A stretch of 64,000 nt of DNA, taken from the NCBI RefSeq assembly GCF_009733595.1, contig NZ_WOFH01000015.1, positions 124,001-188,000 on the forward strand, in the 5' to 3' direction. This DNA comes from Actinomadura litoris (GTDB lineage Bacteria > Actinomycetota > Actinomycetes > Streptosporangiales > Streptosporangiaceae). The notes below the pieces were generated by a model. The model ran no database searches. It saw nothing but the letters and a program-made list of their open reading frames with translations, and was not told where the DNA came from. Positions 42,320 through 50,809 of this stretch are shown piece after piece. Positions within the stretch are counted from its first letter, which is position 1; each line of letters opens with the position of its first letter. A program made the position numbers and the translations under genes.

Positions 42320-43875
42320 CGGTCTCCTGTCGCCGCGAGTAGTTCCCGCACCTGTCGTATCGACGGCCGCTCAGCCTCCGCAGGGGCCGCGAGCCGCAGC
42401 GAAGTCATCGCGCTGCCCTGGAGAAGTCCGTCGTTGCGTTTTTCGGCCGGCAGGTTCTCCAATACCCGCCTCATGTGGCGGGCGCCCTCGTCGATGTCTC
42501 CGGTCACGAACAGGGCTCCGGCGCGGTGCATCTCGATCTGTCCGCGGAACTTCCAGCTCTGCTCTGAGGAAGCGCCCAACGCGGCATCCTGGGCGCCCAT
42601 CGCCGCTTCCACGTTTCCACCCGTGGTGTGGACGAGGCTGGTGACGAAGTGCAGACGGCCGGCCGACCAGCCCCAACAGCTTCGTTCGGTCAGCACCGCC
42701 TCGGGCAGCCGCTCGAACACGCCGCGCAGGTCATCGAGAGCGTCCTTGGCCTCGACATGGCGGCCGAGTTCGGCGAGCGCCTGAGCCTTGGCGGCGTGCC
42801 CGCTCACGACGCTTTCGGGTGCGCCACGTCCTAGTTCGATCGCTTCCTCGGCCGCCTCCAGGACCGACAGGCGGGGCGTCTGCGTGTAGAGGGAGATGAC
42901 GGCGGCGCGGCCGCGGATGCGTGCCGCAGCGGTGTGATCCCCGGTCTGGTCGGCAGCGCGAGCAGCGGTGCGCCACCAGCGGCGCGCGGAGCGCCCCTCC
43001 CCCAGGTTGGTCAGATTGATCGCGATGAGCGCGGCCATTTGCGCGGCCACGTGGACCAGGCGGGTCTTGGCGGTTCCCTGGGCGGATGAGAGCAGGTTCG
43101 TCAGTTCGGTGAAATCCGCTGCGAGTTCCGGCTGGAGGACCGTCGCCGGGGACTGGCCGACCTCATGAGCGTAGTCGTATGCGAGGCGTTCCCATGTGTC
43201 GGCGTCGCGGTCGCTGGCGTCTGCGGCGACCGCGGCCTCGAACGCCTCACGCAGCGGCTCGGCGTCTCGGGCGAGCGAGCCAGCGGTAGCGGCGGTGGCC
43301 ACGAGGCCACCAAGAAGGGTGCGACGTTTCACGCTCTCATTGTCGTCGCCCGCGATCGGTGGTCCAGGGGTCCCGGCCTCCAGTGCGGTCCGGGCAAGAC
43401 CCACAAGGCGACCATCACCGCCGTAGATCTCGTCAGAGCGTTCGGCCCTCGCTTCTTCGAGGTCGCCTCCGCCGTCCCGTGAGGTGCCTGCTGCCTCTTC
43501 ATGCGGACCTGGCTGAAGTCCCAGGAGCCGACCGGGAATACCGAGCCCGTCGCGGAAGGATTCGAGGTCTTCGATCGAGTAGCGCTTCCGGACGCCGCGC
43601 CATATCCGGGAAACGTTGGCCTGCTGCGTGTTGATCAAAAACCCGACGGCCTCCTGCGTCAGCCCCGTCGCCTTCACATAGATCCGCAACACCGTCTGAA
43701 GGTCTTTGCGGTCCAAGGCTTCCCGCATCGGCGACTCGGTCCAGAAATCGGCCGGGAGCGCGGGGCGCTCGCCTACCCGGGCGCGGGCCTCCCACGCGCA
43801 GGACCCGCAGCGTTCACCAGGACTGTAGCGGTTGAGCCGTTCTCCACATTGGGAACACTTCGACGATTCAGGCAT
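42316..43875 (-). CDS. Zinc-ribbon/HTH regulator with TPR C-terminus
   Basis: This 519-residue protein starts at ATG 43875 (MPESSKCSQCGERLNRYSPG, then ERCGSCAWEARARVG): two CxxC pairs form a small zinc ribbon. An XRE-like helix-turn-helix follows (VLRIYVKATGLTQEAVGFLI, NTQQANVSRIWRGVRKRYSI), then a linker, a hydrophobic segment RRTLLGGLVATAATAGS and about 280 residues of TPR-like helices (AAEEAIELGRGAPESVVSGH, AQALAELGRHVEAKDALDDL). This is a common streptomycete layout for pathway or developmental regulators. Upstream ATGs in the same frame exist but lack support. It is co-transcribed with the GNAT. Confidence 0.8.
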   Translation of the reverse strand: MPESSKCSQCGERLNRYSPGERCGSCAWEARARVGERPALPADFWTESPMREALDRKDLQTVLRIYVKATGLTQEAVGFLINTQQANVSRIWRGVRKRYSIEDLESFRDGLGIPGRLLGLQPGPHEEAAGTSRDGGGDLEEARAERSDEIYGGDGRLVGLARTALEAGTPGPPIAGDDNESVKRRTLLGGLVATAATAGSLARDAEPLREAFEAAVAADASDRDADTWERLAYDYAHEVGQSPATVLQPELAADFTELTNLLSSAQGTAKTRLVHVAAQMAALIAINLTNLGEGRSARRWWRTAARAADQTGDHTAAARIRGRAAVISLYTQTPRLSVLEAAEEAIELGRGAPESVVSGHAAKAQALAELGRHVEAKDALDDLRGVFERLPEAVLTERSCWGWSAGRLHFVTSLVHTTGGNVEAAMGAQDAALGASSEQSWKFRGQIEMHRAGALFVTGDIDEGARHMRRVLENLPAEKRNDGLLQGSAMTSLRLAAPAEAERPSIRQVRELLAATGDR

Positions 43876-45070
43876 TTCACGCAACCCCTGACCAGGACGT
43901 ATACACATCCTCATAGTCACATGAGTGTTGTTGGCGTGCACGCAAGTTCGCTTCACTCGGAAGCACGGGGCCACACACCAACCACTCATCCCGTAGTGGC
44001 CTGATGAATCACCTCGGTGTGTGGCCTCGCCCCCACAGACAGATCGGTCCCGCACGCGGCGCTCTGACCACCGGCCGGGATCTGACCGGAAGCGAGGCCC
44101 GACTGTGAGAAAGCTACAGCAGTCGCCACCAACCGACGCAGACAGAACCTCACCGCGTGCGGCTTCTCCGGACTGGTCGCTCCTCCACACCGATTCCGGC
44201 CGGTGGTGGACGACGCGACCGACCGGACACACCCCTCCAGGCAGACCACCGGCGCGCGTCCACGTCCGCACCGAACCGCGCGCCGCCTGCACCGATCGGG
44301 TCGTTCAGGGCGCACGCCCCCACGCCCTCGCCGCGCCCAATGGCCAGCCGCGCCGATCCGGTTCCCCTCGGGGCATGCGGCGCGAGTCGGCCCCCGGCCG
44401 AGAGCGGGTGAACGACCGGTCCGCCCCAGCGGCCCAGAGCGTGCGGCGCACCGCCGATGACGGCCGACAGCCTCGCCCTGGGGTTGCCCTCACTCGCTGG
44501 GAGCCGGCGGCGGTGTGCGGGCCGTCTTCGAACTCACGTTGAACTTGTGGACATGGCCGCGTCCGCCGCGAGCTTCCGGTGTGTCCACGCCCTGGTCCCG
44601 GGTCGCGTTCCCGGGGCCGGGTCGGGCGGCCTGGCGGTACAGGTGACCGCTCGGACCGCACGGGCTGCCCGGCCCTTCTAGCGGCGGTGGCGGGACGCTC
44701 TCCCAAAGCAGTCCCGCCACCGCTCTCCACTCCGCCTTAAGCCTCCGTCTATGTCAGGTGATTTCGCCATGCCCATGTTCAGTTCTGGCTTCGCCGGGGG
44801 CGGCCCGGGCCGCAGGGGGCGGCCAGGAAGGTGCTGCAGTGCTGGCTGCCGCGTTCGTCGCTACCGCTGGCTGAACCACCGGAGGACGGTCGTTTCAGAG
44901 AGTTCGGAGGGACAGGTAGGGCTGCGGGCCGAGGATTGAAGGGGCATCGCCTCGTCGCACGCCCGGTAAACATGGGTGGCCAGGTATTCGGCCGGCGGTG
45001 TCGAGGTGGGATCGGGGAGAAATCCGATTTCTCTATTGGTCGAATGCGGCCTCCGTGGGCGGCTCTTCAG
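43876..45070. other. Long gene-poor stretch
   Basis: In 1.2 kb the only structured element is the hairpin at 44684-44723. The upstream end (43876-43960) is lower in GC and holds the promoter of the HTH/TPR gene. Frames between are Arg/Pro-rich on both strands; none has a ribosome site and a credible protein. Confidence 0.45.
44684..44723. terminator. Perfect 13-bp hairpin
   Basis: GCGGTGGCGGGAC (44684-44696) is exactly complementary to GTCCCGCCACCGC (44711-44723), loop 14 nt. It is a terminator-like stem without a T run; the plus-strand frame ending at 44681 just before it may be a real small gene, but has no other support. Confidence 0.6.
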
Positions 45071-46294
45071 CTAGTCGCGAAGGCCGAGCCAGTGGGCGAA
45101 TCCTCGGACGGTTCCTTTTGCTTGGCGTTCTGTGCGTCCGATCATTTGCATGGTCTCTCTCACCTGTGGGTGGAAGCGGGTGTGTTGCGGAGAGATGCTG
45201 CGGGCCTGGTAGAGGCATTGCAGGGCTGCTTGTGCATCGCCTCGCCATGCGTGGGCGCGCGACACATCGATCCAGTGGTGGGAGCTGCGTTCGCGTGGAG
45301 CCGATTCTGGGAGATGTACGTTGTCTGCCCGGTTGAGTGCGGCGGCGTCGTCGCACAGTTCTACGGCCAGGCTGACGCCCCAGATGGCCACGTTGGTGGG
45401 GCCGAAGTAGAGGCGGTAGTCGTCGCGGTCGACGCCGACGATCTGTGCGGCTTGTTCGGCGTGGCCGTAGTACTGCCAGGTGGCCAGCTCGGCGTCGGGC
45501 TGGCCGGAGCGGGCAGCGACCAGGGCGGCTTTGAGGTGGAGGTTGCCCCATACCGACCATACGCGTGGTCGTTCCTGCTGTTGGGCTGTGGCCAGGTGGG
45601 GTTCCAGTCGCCCCAGCGAGGCGTCCATCAGAGCGGCGGCCGAGGAGCAGTCACCGGCGACCATCAACTCTCCGGCGCGCAGGTATTCACCGACATGCAC
45701 CGCCAGGGGGTCCCCGGAGCGTTCCGCGACCCATTCGTAGCGGTCGGTGGTGAGGCTGGACAGGTCGATGTAGCCCATCTTGTAGGCCAGTTGACCGGCG
45801 GCGGCATAGGTCTCGGCCAGCAGGCCGTAGACCTGCTCCTGGAGGCGGCTCTGGTAGGTGTGGGCGGCCATGCGGAGGTCCTGCAGAAGGCCCGGCAGTA
45901 TCTCGCCGAGCGTCAGCAGATTGACGCCGTGCCGCAGTTGCGCGAGGTCGGCGACGGCCGCTCGCAGTTCGTCGAGCGATTTGGGCGCGCGGTCATGCGT
46001 GGGCGGCAGATTGTAGGCCGACAACTCGCGCCGCAATACCGCGACGTGTTCGTGCATTTGCGCGTCGGTGGGCGAGTCGGGCGCGTACGGCTGCCCGGTG
46101 ATCTGAGCGATGTCGACCTTCAAGGCCCGAGCTGCGGCCGAGATGAACCCTGGCGTGGCTGGAGTATGCCCCGATTCGACCTTGGTGACCATGCTCAGCG
46201 AGTAGCCCGAACTCGTGGCCAGGCCAGCTTGCTTCATGCCCTGCGCCTTGCGCAGAGCCGCGATCCGAGCGCCGGCCGAGTCTTCGATCAGCAC
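45071..46294 (-). CDS. XRE-family regulator with TPR-like C-terminal domain
   Basis: This 407-residue protein starts at GTG 46294 behind GGAGGAGG (upstream residues in the same frame are unlikely). The helix-turn-helix is GARIAALRKAQGMKQAGLAT, SSGYSLSMVTKVESGHTPAT. The remaining 330 residues are alpha-helical repeats (LLAETYAAAGQLAYKMGYID, AGELMVAGDCSSAAALMDAS, RVWSVWGNLHLKAALVAARS), closing FHPQVRETMQMIGRTERQAK. Such proteins bind operators in a ligand- or partner-dependent way. It is divergent from the long DUF574-conservon gene train and the 25-bp palindrome between them is its likely target. Confidence 0.87.
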   Translation of the reverse strand: MLIEDSAGARIAALRKAQGMKQAGLATSSGYSLSMVTKVESGHTPATPGFISAAARALKVDIAQITGQPYAPDSPTDAQMHEHVAVLRRELSAYNLPPTHDRAPKSLDELRAAVADLAQLRHGVNLLTLGEILPGLLQDLRMAAHTYQSRLQEQVYGLLAETYAAAGQLAYKMGYIDLSSLTTDRYEWVAERSGDPLAVHVGEYLRAGELMVAGDCSSAAALMDASLGRLEPHLATAQQQERPRVWSVWGNLHLKAALVAARSGQPDAELATWQYYGHAEQAAQIVGVDRDDYRLYFGPTNVAIWGVSLAVELCDDAAALNRADNVHLPESAPRERSSHHWIDVSRAHAWRGDAQAALQCLYQARSISPQHTRFHPQVRETMQMIGRTERQAKGTVRGFAHWLGLRD

Positions 46295-46369
46295 GGATCC
46301 TCCTCCCTTGTCACCTGTGACGATCATTACTTGGGCGGTCCCTGTCAGTGTGCCCCGTTTGTCGCCTCG

Positions 46370-46394
46370 CGACTTTCAACAACATTGAAAGTCG
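46370..46394. promoter_or_regulatory. Perfect inverted repeat, probable operator of the XRE regulator
   Basis: CGACTTTCAA (46370-46379), spacer CAACA, TTGAAAGTCG (46385-46394). The arms match 10 of 10. It lies 76 bp upstream of the regulator start and 73 bp before the ATG of the plus-strand gene train, in the only AT-rich patch of the gap. Confidence 0.72.
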
Positions 46395-46466
46395 TTGCTC
46401 TTCTGGCGCATCTACAGTCCCGGTATCCACGTCGCCGCAACCAGCACCATGGTGAGGAGAGCCGTG

Positions 46467-46754
46467 ATGGGCGAGCGCGAAGCACTCGAACAACTCCGCC
46501 GCAAGCTGGGCGAACACGGTGTGGCGACCTGCGCCCTGCGACCAATGCCCGACGGCCTGTCGTTGACGGTTCTGGTGAACCTGATGGTCACGCACGACGG
46601 CACCGACTATCGCTGGCGGGAGGGTCGGAAAGAGGCCTCCCATCCCGGCAACGACCCAGGGGGCGCGGCGGCCGCTCTGGCCTCGCTGGCCCGGCGGCTG
46701 CGCGTTCCAGCGTTCCAGGAGGCCCCCGAGCAGCTCGCGGACGACGCACCATGA
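46467..46754 (+). CDS. First gene of the DUF574-conservon train, unknown function
   Basis: This 95-residue protein starts at ATG 46467 with AGGAGA at good spacing; upstream ATGs lack a site. It is a small alpha/beta protein: EREALEQLRRKLGEHGVATC, PMPDGLSLTVLVNLMVTHDG, TDYRWREGRKEASHPGNDP, then an Ala-rich helix AAAALASLARRLRVP. No family is recognised. Similar small proteins often sit divergent from XRE regulators in Streptosporangiales. The stop overlaps the next start (ATGA). Confidence 0.65.
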   Translation: MGEREALEQLRRKLGEHGVATCALRPMPDGLSLTVLVNLMVTHDGTDYRWREGRKEASHPGNDPGGAAAALASLARRLRVPAFQEAPEQLADDAP

Positions 46755-46900
46755 CCACCTTGCCACCATCCGCCTGTCTCAGCTCCCACCCTCCGCGCAG
46801 TGTGCCCCGCCACCACGCTGGGCGGGACGATACGAGCGCCGCCCGGTACGACGAGCACCTTCCCGGCAAACCGTCCTACCCCGCGGACGGTGCCGCATGA
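46751..46900 (+). CDS. 49-residue coupled peptide frame
   Basis: Starts at an ATG overlapping the previous stop and ends with its stop overlapping the next ATG (both ATGA). The sequence is polar and Pro/His/Ser-rich (SACLSSHPPRSVPRHHAGRD, EHLPGKPSYPADGAA). The double overlap indicates translation; a role other than coupling cannot be read. Confidence 0.5.
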   Translation: MTTLPPSACLSSHPPRSVPRHHAGRDDTSAARYDEHLPGKPSYPADGAA

Positions 46901-47808
46901 GCTTGAACAAGCAGCCACGAGACACATACCGGCCCCAGAGCGCGGACCTGGAGGTCGGGCGGGCCAGTGCGGCGGGAATGTACAACGTGTACCAGGGCGG
47001 CCTGGGACTGGTGTGGGCCGACTGGGACGCGGCGCAGAAGGTGATGCGCGCCGGGCGCGGCGAGGTGCCGATCGCGGCGCGGGAGAACGCCCGGTTCGCG
47101 GCGCGGGCGGCGGCGTGGGCCGCGCGGGCCTACGGGATCGAGCAGGTCCTGGACATCGGCGTGAGCCTGGTGGAGGGCATCCAGGTGCCCACGGTCGAGG
47201 AGGCCGTCCGCGGGGCGGTCCCGGCGGCGCGGGTGCTGGCCTGCGACAACAACCCGGTCGTGATCCGCCACGCCCAAGCCTGGCGCGGATCCCCGGACTC
47301 GGGGTATGAGCATGTGTTCCTCGGCGACGTGCGCGCCGTCGAGCAGATCCTGTCGCACCCGGAGCTGACCCGCCGGTTCCGCCGGGACCGGCCCGTGCTG
47401 GTCGCCCTGGTGGCGGTACTGCATTTCGTCGCCGAGGCCGAGGACCCGGTGGGGATCCTCACGCGCCTGGGTGAGGGGCTGCCTGAGGGGTCGGTGCTGG
47501 TGTTCTCCCACGCCTGCGCCCCCGAGGCCGACCCGGCCGCGGCCGCGATGGCCGCCGGATACGAGAACGCCAGCAGCGACCTGACCTTCCGCACCGAGCC
47601 GGCCGTGGCCGCGATGTTGCAGGAGGCGGGCTGGGAAGTGACCGACCCGGGCGTGACCGATGTGCAGCGGTGGGCGCCGCCCGGCGAACGCTACCGGGGT
47701 GAGCCCAGTCCTTCGGTGCGGGTGGTGGGCGCGGTGGCGACCCGGCCTCGGGTGGGCGGCCGCGCGGAAAGCCGCGCACGAGCGGCCCGATCGGAGCGGC
47801 GGCCATGA
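46897..47808 (+). CDS. SAV2177-family (DUF574) SAM-dependent methyltransferase 1
   Basis: This 303-residue protein has the family's opening (ADLEVGRASAAGMYNVYQGG, reminiscent of 'RxYDYxLGG'), Arg-rich ENARFAARAAAWAARAYGIE, the SAM region QVLDIGVSLVEGIQVPTVEE, the motif II-like RVLACDNNPVVIRHAQAW, and a VLVALVAVLHFVAEAEDP strand-helix typical of DUF574, with LPEGSVLVFSHACAPE after it. DUF574 proteins are numerous in actinobacteria and their substrates are mostly unknown. It is the first of four consecutive genes of this family. Confidence 0.82.
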   Translation: MSLNKQPRDTYRPQSADLEVGRASAAGMYNVYQGGLGLVWADWDAAQKVMRAGRGEVPIAARENARFAARAAAWAARAYGIEQVLDIGVSLVEGIQVPTVEEAVRGAVPAARVLACDNNPVVIRHAQAWRGSPDSGYEHVFLGDVRAVEQILSHPELTRRFRRDRPVLVALVAVLHFVAEAEDPVGILTRLGEGLPEGSVLVFSHACAPEADPAAAAMAAGYENASSDLTFRTEPAVAAMLQEAGWEVTDPGVTDVQRWAPPGERYRGEPSPSVRVVGAVATRPRVGGRAESRARAARSERRP

Positions 47809-49814
47809 CCGGCGCGGGCGCGGGCACCGGCGCGGCGCTCGCCGGCAGCGTGGCCGACGGCGGGGCGCGGACGCCGCGGCTGTCGATGGCGCGGGTGTGG
47901 GCCGCTTGGGCGGGCGATCCCCGTTCCTTCGCGCCTGAACAGGGTTTCGGTGCGCGGGTGCTGGAGCGCTACCCGCAGGTCGCGCAGGTGGCGGCGCGGC
48001 GGGTGCGGTTCGGTACCGCGGCGGTGCGGGCGATGCTCGCCGAGCACGGCATCGAGCAGTTGCTGGTCGCCGACGCCGACCTACCGCCCCGCGCACGATC
48101 GCATCACCAGGTCCACCAGGTCGTCCAGGCCATAAATCCGCGGGCCCGGACCGTGTACGCCAGCGGCGACCCGATGGTCATCGCGGCCCTGACCAACGCC
48201 GTCGGCAAAGCCGGGGCAAGCTGCGCGTTCGTCGCCGCCGGGCTGGAGTCCTGGCGCGACATGCTCAACAAGGCGTTCCCGCTGTTGGACCTGCGCCGTC
48301 CCGTGGGCGTCGTTTTGATCAACAGCCTGGATCCGCTGCCCGGCGACCAGGCCGCGGCCATGCTGCAGACGCTGCGGGGGGTGCTGGCCACCGGCAGCGT
48401 GCTGGCGCTCTGCCATCTGACCGGCGACCCCGACTTGGACCTGGCGCTGCAGGACGCCGCCGCCAACGAACACGTGACTGACCCGCCGACGGTGCGCAGC
48501 CCCGCGACACTGGAGGCGCTCACCGAAGGCATGGACGACCTCACCTCCGACAACCTCGCATCCGACACCGCCCCCCAAGGTGTGACGCCGGAGGGGACGG
48601 CCTCCGGCGGTACTGCTCCCGGTGTCGAGCCCAGGCCGCACCGGGACCTCCCCACGCCCCAAGGGGCGGGTGAGCCTACGGTCGGGTTGTGGTGTGCGCT
48701 GCTGCGCGTCCCCGTTGCCCTCCCCGAGGGGTGGGCCGAGCCGCACCCGCTGGCCTCGATGGTGGTGGGCTCCCCGCCCGCCGGCCGGGACTGGGCCTCA
48801 GGGTCGATCCCGACGGACTGGATGACCGCCAGGGTCGGCCCCGAGCGGCCGAACTGGCCGCGGATGTGGCAGTGGTGGCTGGGCGGCGCCGACGGCTACG
48901 CCGCCGACCAGCACGCGGCCCGGGTCTTCGCCGGGCTGGTCCCCGGGCTCGTTGCCGCCGTCCGCCGCGCCCGCCGGTTCCAGGCCCGGCTCGTGCGGCA
49001 CCTGGCCCAGCAGGGCCTCACGCAGTTCCTGGACGTCGGTGTCGGGCTGCCCGTGCCCGGCGACACCTTGCAGGTCGCCCGGCAGGTCACCCCGCACGCG
49101 CGGGTGGTGTTCCTCGACCGCGACCCGGTGGTGATGGCGCACGCGCGGGCGCTCCTGGCCGGCGACCGCGACGACCAGGGCGGCGTCGGGTTCGTGGAGG
49201 CCGACGCCGCCGACACCGCCGCCGTCCTCGACCAGGCCGCCGCGACGTTGGATCTGGACCGGCCGGTGGCGGTGCTGCTCCTCAACATCCTCCACGGACT
49301 CGACCGGGAGCAGGCCCGCGCGGTCGTGACCGGGCTGGCCGCGCCGCTGGCGCCGGGCAGCCACCTCGCGATCGCCGACCTGACCTGCGAGGGGCCGGGC
49401 GAGGCGATCGCCCATGCGATACGCGCGGTGCAGGAGTTGGGCGCCGACCCCATCCTGGTGCGCCCGGCCGGTGACTTGGCGGACCTGCTGGGCGGGGTGG
49501 AGGGGCTGCGGGTGCTGGATCCGGTGATGCCGGTCGCCCGATGGCGGCCCGACCTCGCCCTGGACGAAGGCCCCTGGCCCGCCTGGCCCGCGCGGCCCGC
49601 AGCGAGGGATGGACGCGATTGGCGTGAGCGACTCGATCAACTCCACTGCAACACCCCCGCCCCCTCCTCCACCTCTGACCGCGACGCCGCCGGCACGGCC
49701 AACGCCGCCGACGCCGATACGGGCGCCGATGCGCAGGCCGAGGCAAGCGGCGACGTCACCGATGCGGTGGACGCCTCGTGCGTGCTGGCCCGCAAGAGCG
49801 GCCAGGCACCATGA
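47805..49814 (+). CDS. Tandem DUF574 protein: degenerate plus intact methyltransferase domain
   Basis: This 669-residue protein contains two family domains. Domain 1 (about residues 25-240) has AARRVRFGTAAVRAMLAEHG but the SAM loop is IEQLLVADADLPPRARSHHQ, lacking the DxGxG pattern, and ARTVYASGDPMVIAALTNAV instead of the usual acidic D-x-D-P, so it is probably inactive. A Pro/Thr-rich linker follows. Domain 2 (about 340-600) is complete: RMWQWWLGGADGYAADQHAA, TQFLDVGVGLPVPGDTLQVA, RVVFLDRDPVVMAHARALLA and PVAVLLLNILHGLDREQARA. The C-terminus is Ala/Asp-rich. The fusion of a pseudo-domain with an active one is like a regulatory/active heterodimer in one chain. Confidence 0.8.
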   Translation: MTGAGAGTGAALAGSVADGGARTPRLSMARVWAAWAGDPRSFAPEQGFGARVLERYPQVAQVAARRVRFGTAAVRAMLAEHGIEQLLVADADLPPRARSHHQVHQVVQAINPRARTVYASGDPMVIAALTNAVGKAGASCAFVAAGLESWRDMLNKAFPLLDLRRPVGVVLINSLDPLPGDQAAAMLQTLRGVLATGSVLALCHLTGDPDLDLALQDAAANEHVTDPPTVRSPATLEALTEGMDDLTSDNLASDTAPQGVTPEGTASGGTAPGVEPRPHRDLPTPQGAGEPTVGLWCALLRVPVALPEGWAEPHPLASMVVGSPPAGRDWASGSIPTDWMTARVGPERPNWPRMWQWWLGGADGYAADQHAARVFAGLVPGLVAAVRRARRFQARLVRHLAQQGLTQFLDVGVGLPVPGDTLQVARQVTPHARVVFLDRDPVVMAHARALLAGDRDDQGGVGFVEADAADTAAVLDQAAATLDLDRPVAVLLLNILHGLDREQARAVVTGLAAPLAPGSHLAIADLTCEGPGEAIAHAIRAVQELGADPILVRPAGDLADLLGGVEGLRVLDPVMPVARWRPDLALDEGPWPAWPARPAARDGRDWRERLDQLHCNTPAPSSTSDRDAAGTANAADADTGADAQAEASGDVTDAVDASCVLARKSGQAP

Positions 49815-50809
49815 CCCCGCCCACGACTGCACCCACGACCGTGCCGACGACCGCGCCCACGACCGTGCCGAGGACCGTCGCCCCAGACCCAAGCCCCGGC
49901 CTAGGCCTTGGCCCATGCCCGCGCCGCGCCCCCAGCCCGCCCGTCCCCGCACCCCAAGGAACCAACGTGGCCTCCACCCCTGAGCGCGAGCCCGACACAG
50001 GAGCCGACACCGGAACCGCTGCCGGGGCGCAGGATCCGCGCATCGATACCTCGGTGCCGCATTCGGCGCGGATCTGGAATTTCTGGCTGGGCGGTAAGGA
50101 GAACTACCCGGTCGACCGGGCGGCCGGGGAGGCCTACCTCCGCGTGTTCCCCGGCATCGTGGACCTCGCCCTGGCCCAACGCCTGTTCCTCAGACGCGTG
50201 GTGCGCGAGTTGTCCACGCGGGGCATCCGGCAGTTCCTGGACCTGGGCACCGGGCTGCCGACCCTCGACAACACCCACGAGGTCGCCCAGCGCATCACCC
50301 CCGACGCCCGGATCGTCTACGTCGACAACGACCCGCTGGTGCTGGCGCACGCCCGCGCGCTGCTCACCTCCACCCCGCAAGGCGCCGCCGCCTACCTCGA
50401 CGCCGACGCGTGCGACCCCGACCTGATCTTGGAGCGCGCCGCGCGGACGCTGGACTTCGACCGGCCGGTCGCGGTGATGCTGCTGGGCATCCTGGGCCAC
50501 ATCCACGACACCGCGCAGGCCCGCGAGGTCGTCGACGAGCTCGCGAGGCATCTGACGTCCGGGTCGTATGTGGCGGTGTGCGACGGGATCGCCGCCAGCT
50601 CGGGCCGCTCCCAGGCCCACGCCCACTACACCGCCACCGGCGCCCTCCCCTACCGGCTGCGCACCCCCGAGGAGATCGCCGCGTTCCTGGACGGACTGAA
50701 CGTGCTCGACCCCGGGGTGGTCGCGCCGAACCTGTGGCGCCCCGAAACCGAAGCGCTGGGGCCGGTGGCCGTGGTCGAGGCCCGCGCCGGGGTGGGGAGG
50801 GTGCGGTGA
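49811..50809 (+). CDS. SAV2177-family (DUF574) methyltransferase 3, canonical
   Basis: This 332-residue protein starts at ATG 49811 (overlap ATGA). The N-terminus is a Thr/Pro-rich tract (TTVPTTAPTTVPRTVAPD). From about residue 75 it is the textbook family: DTSVPHSARIWNFWLGGKEN, YPVDRAAGEAYLRVFPGI, REL STR-IRQFLDLGTGLPTLDNTHEV, RIVYVDNDPLVLAHARALLT, PVAVMLLGILGHIHDTAQAR and a closing GVVAPNLWRPE. All SAM motifs are present, so it is likely active. Substrate unknown. Confidence 0.88.
   Translation: MTPPTTAPTTVPTTAPTTVPRTVAPDPSPGLGLGPCPRRAPSPPVPAPQGTNVASTPEREPDTGADTGTAAGAQDPRIDTSVPHSARIWNFWLGGKENYPVDRAAGEAYLRVFPGIVDLALAQRLFLRRVVRELSTRGIRQFLDLGTGLPTLDNTHEVAQRITPDARIVYVDNDPLVLAHARALLTSTPQGAAAYLDADACDPDLILERAARTLDFDRPVAVMLLGILGHIHDTAQAREVVDELARHLTSGSYVAVCDGIAASSGRSQAHAHYTATGALPYRLRTPEEIAAFLDGLNVLDPGVVAPNLWRPETEALGPVAVVEARAGVGRVR

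Noticed and set aside
22282..44770. Two short frames (22282 and 44751) both beginning with a similar S-x-D-F-A-M-P string, sharing the 15-mer TGATTTCGCCATGCC
   Set aside because: A shared 15-mer is expected about once or twice by chance in 64 kb of biased composition; there is no ribosome site and the downstream residues do not match.
44831..46900. Long plus-strand open frame of 689 codons
   Set aside because: It is the antisense of the XRE/TPR gene at 45071-46294, which has a helix-turn-helix, ribosome site and proper composition; the plus-strand translation has no domain.
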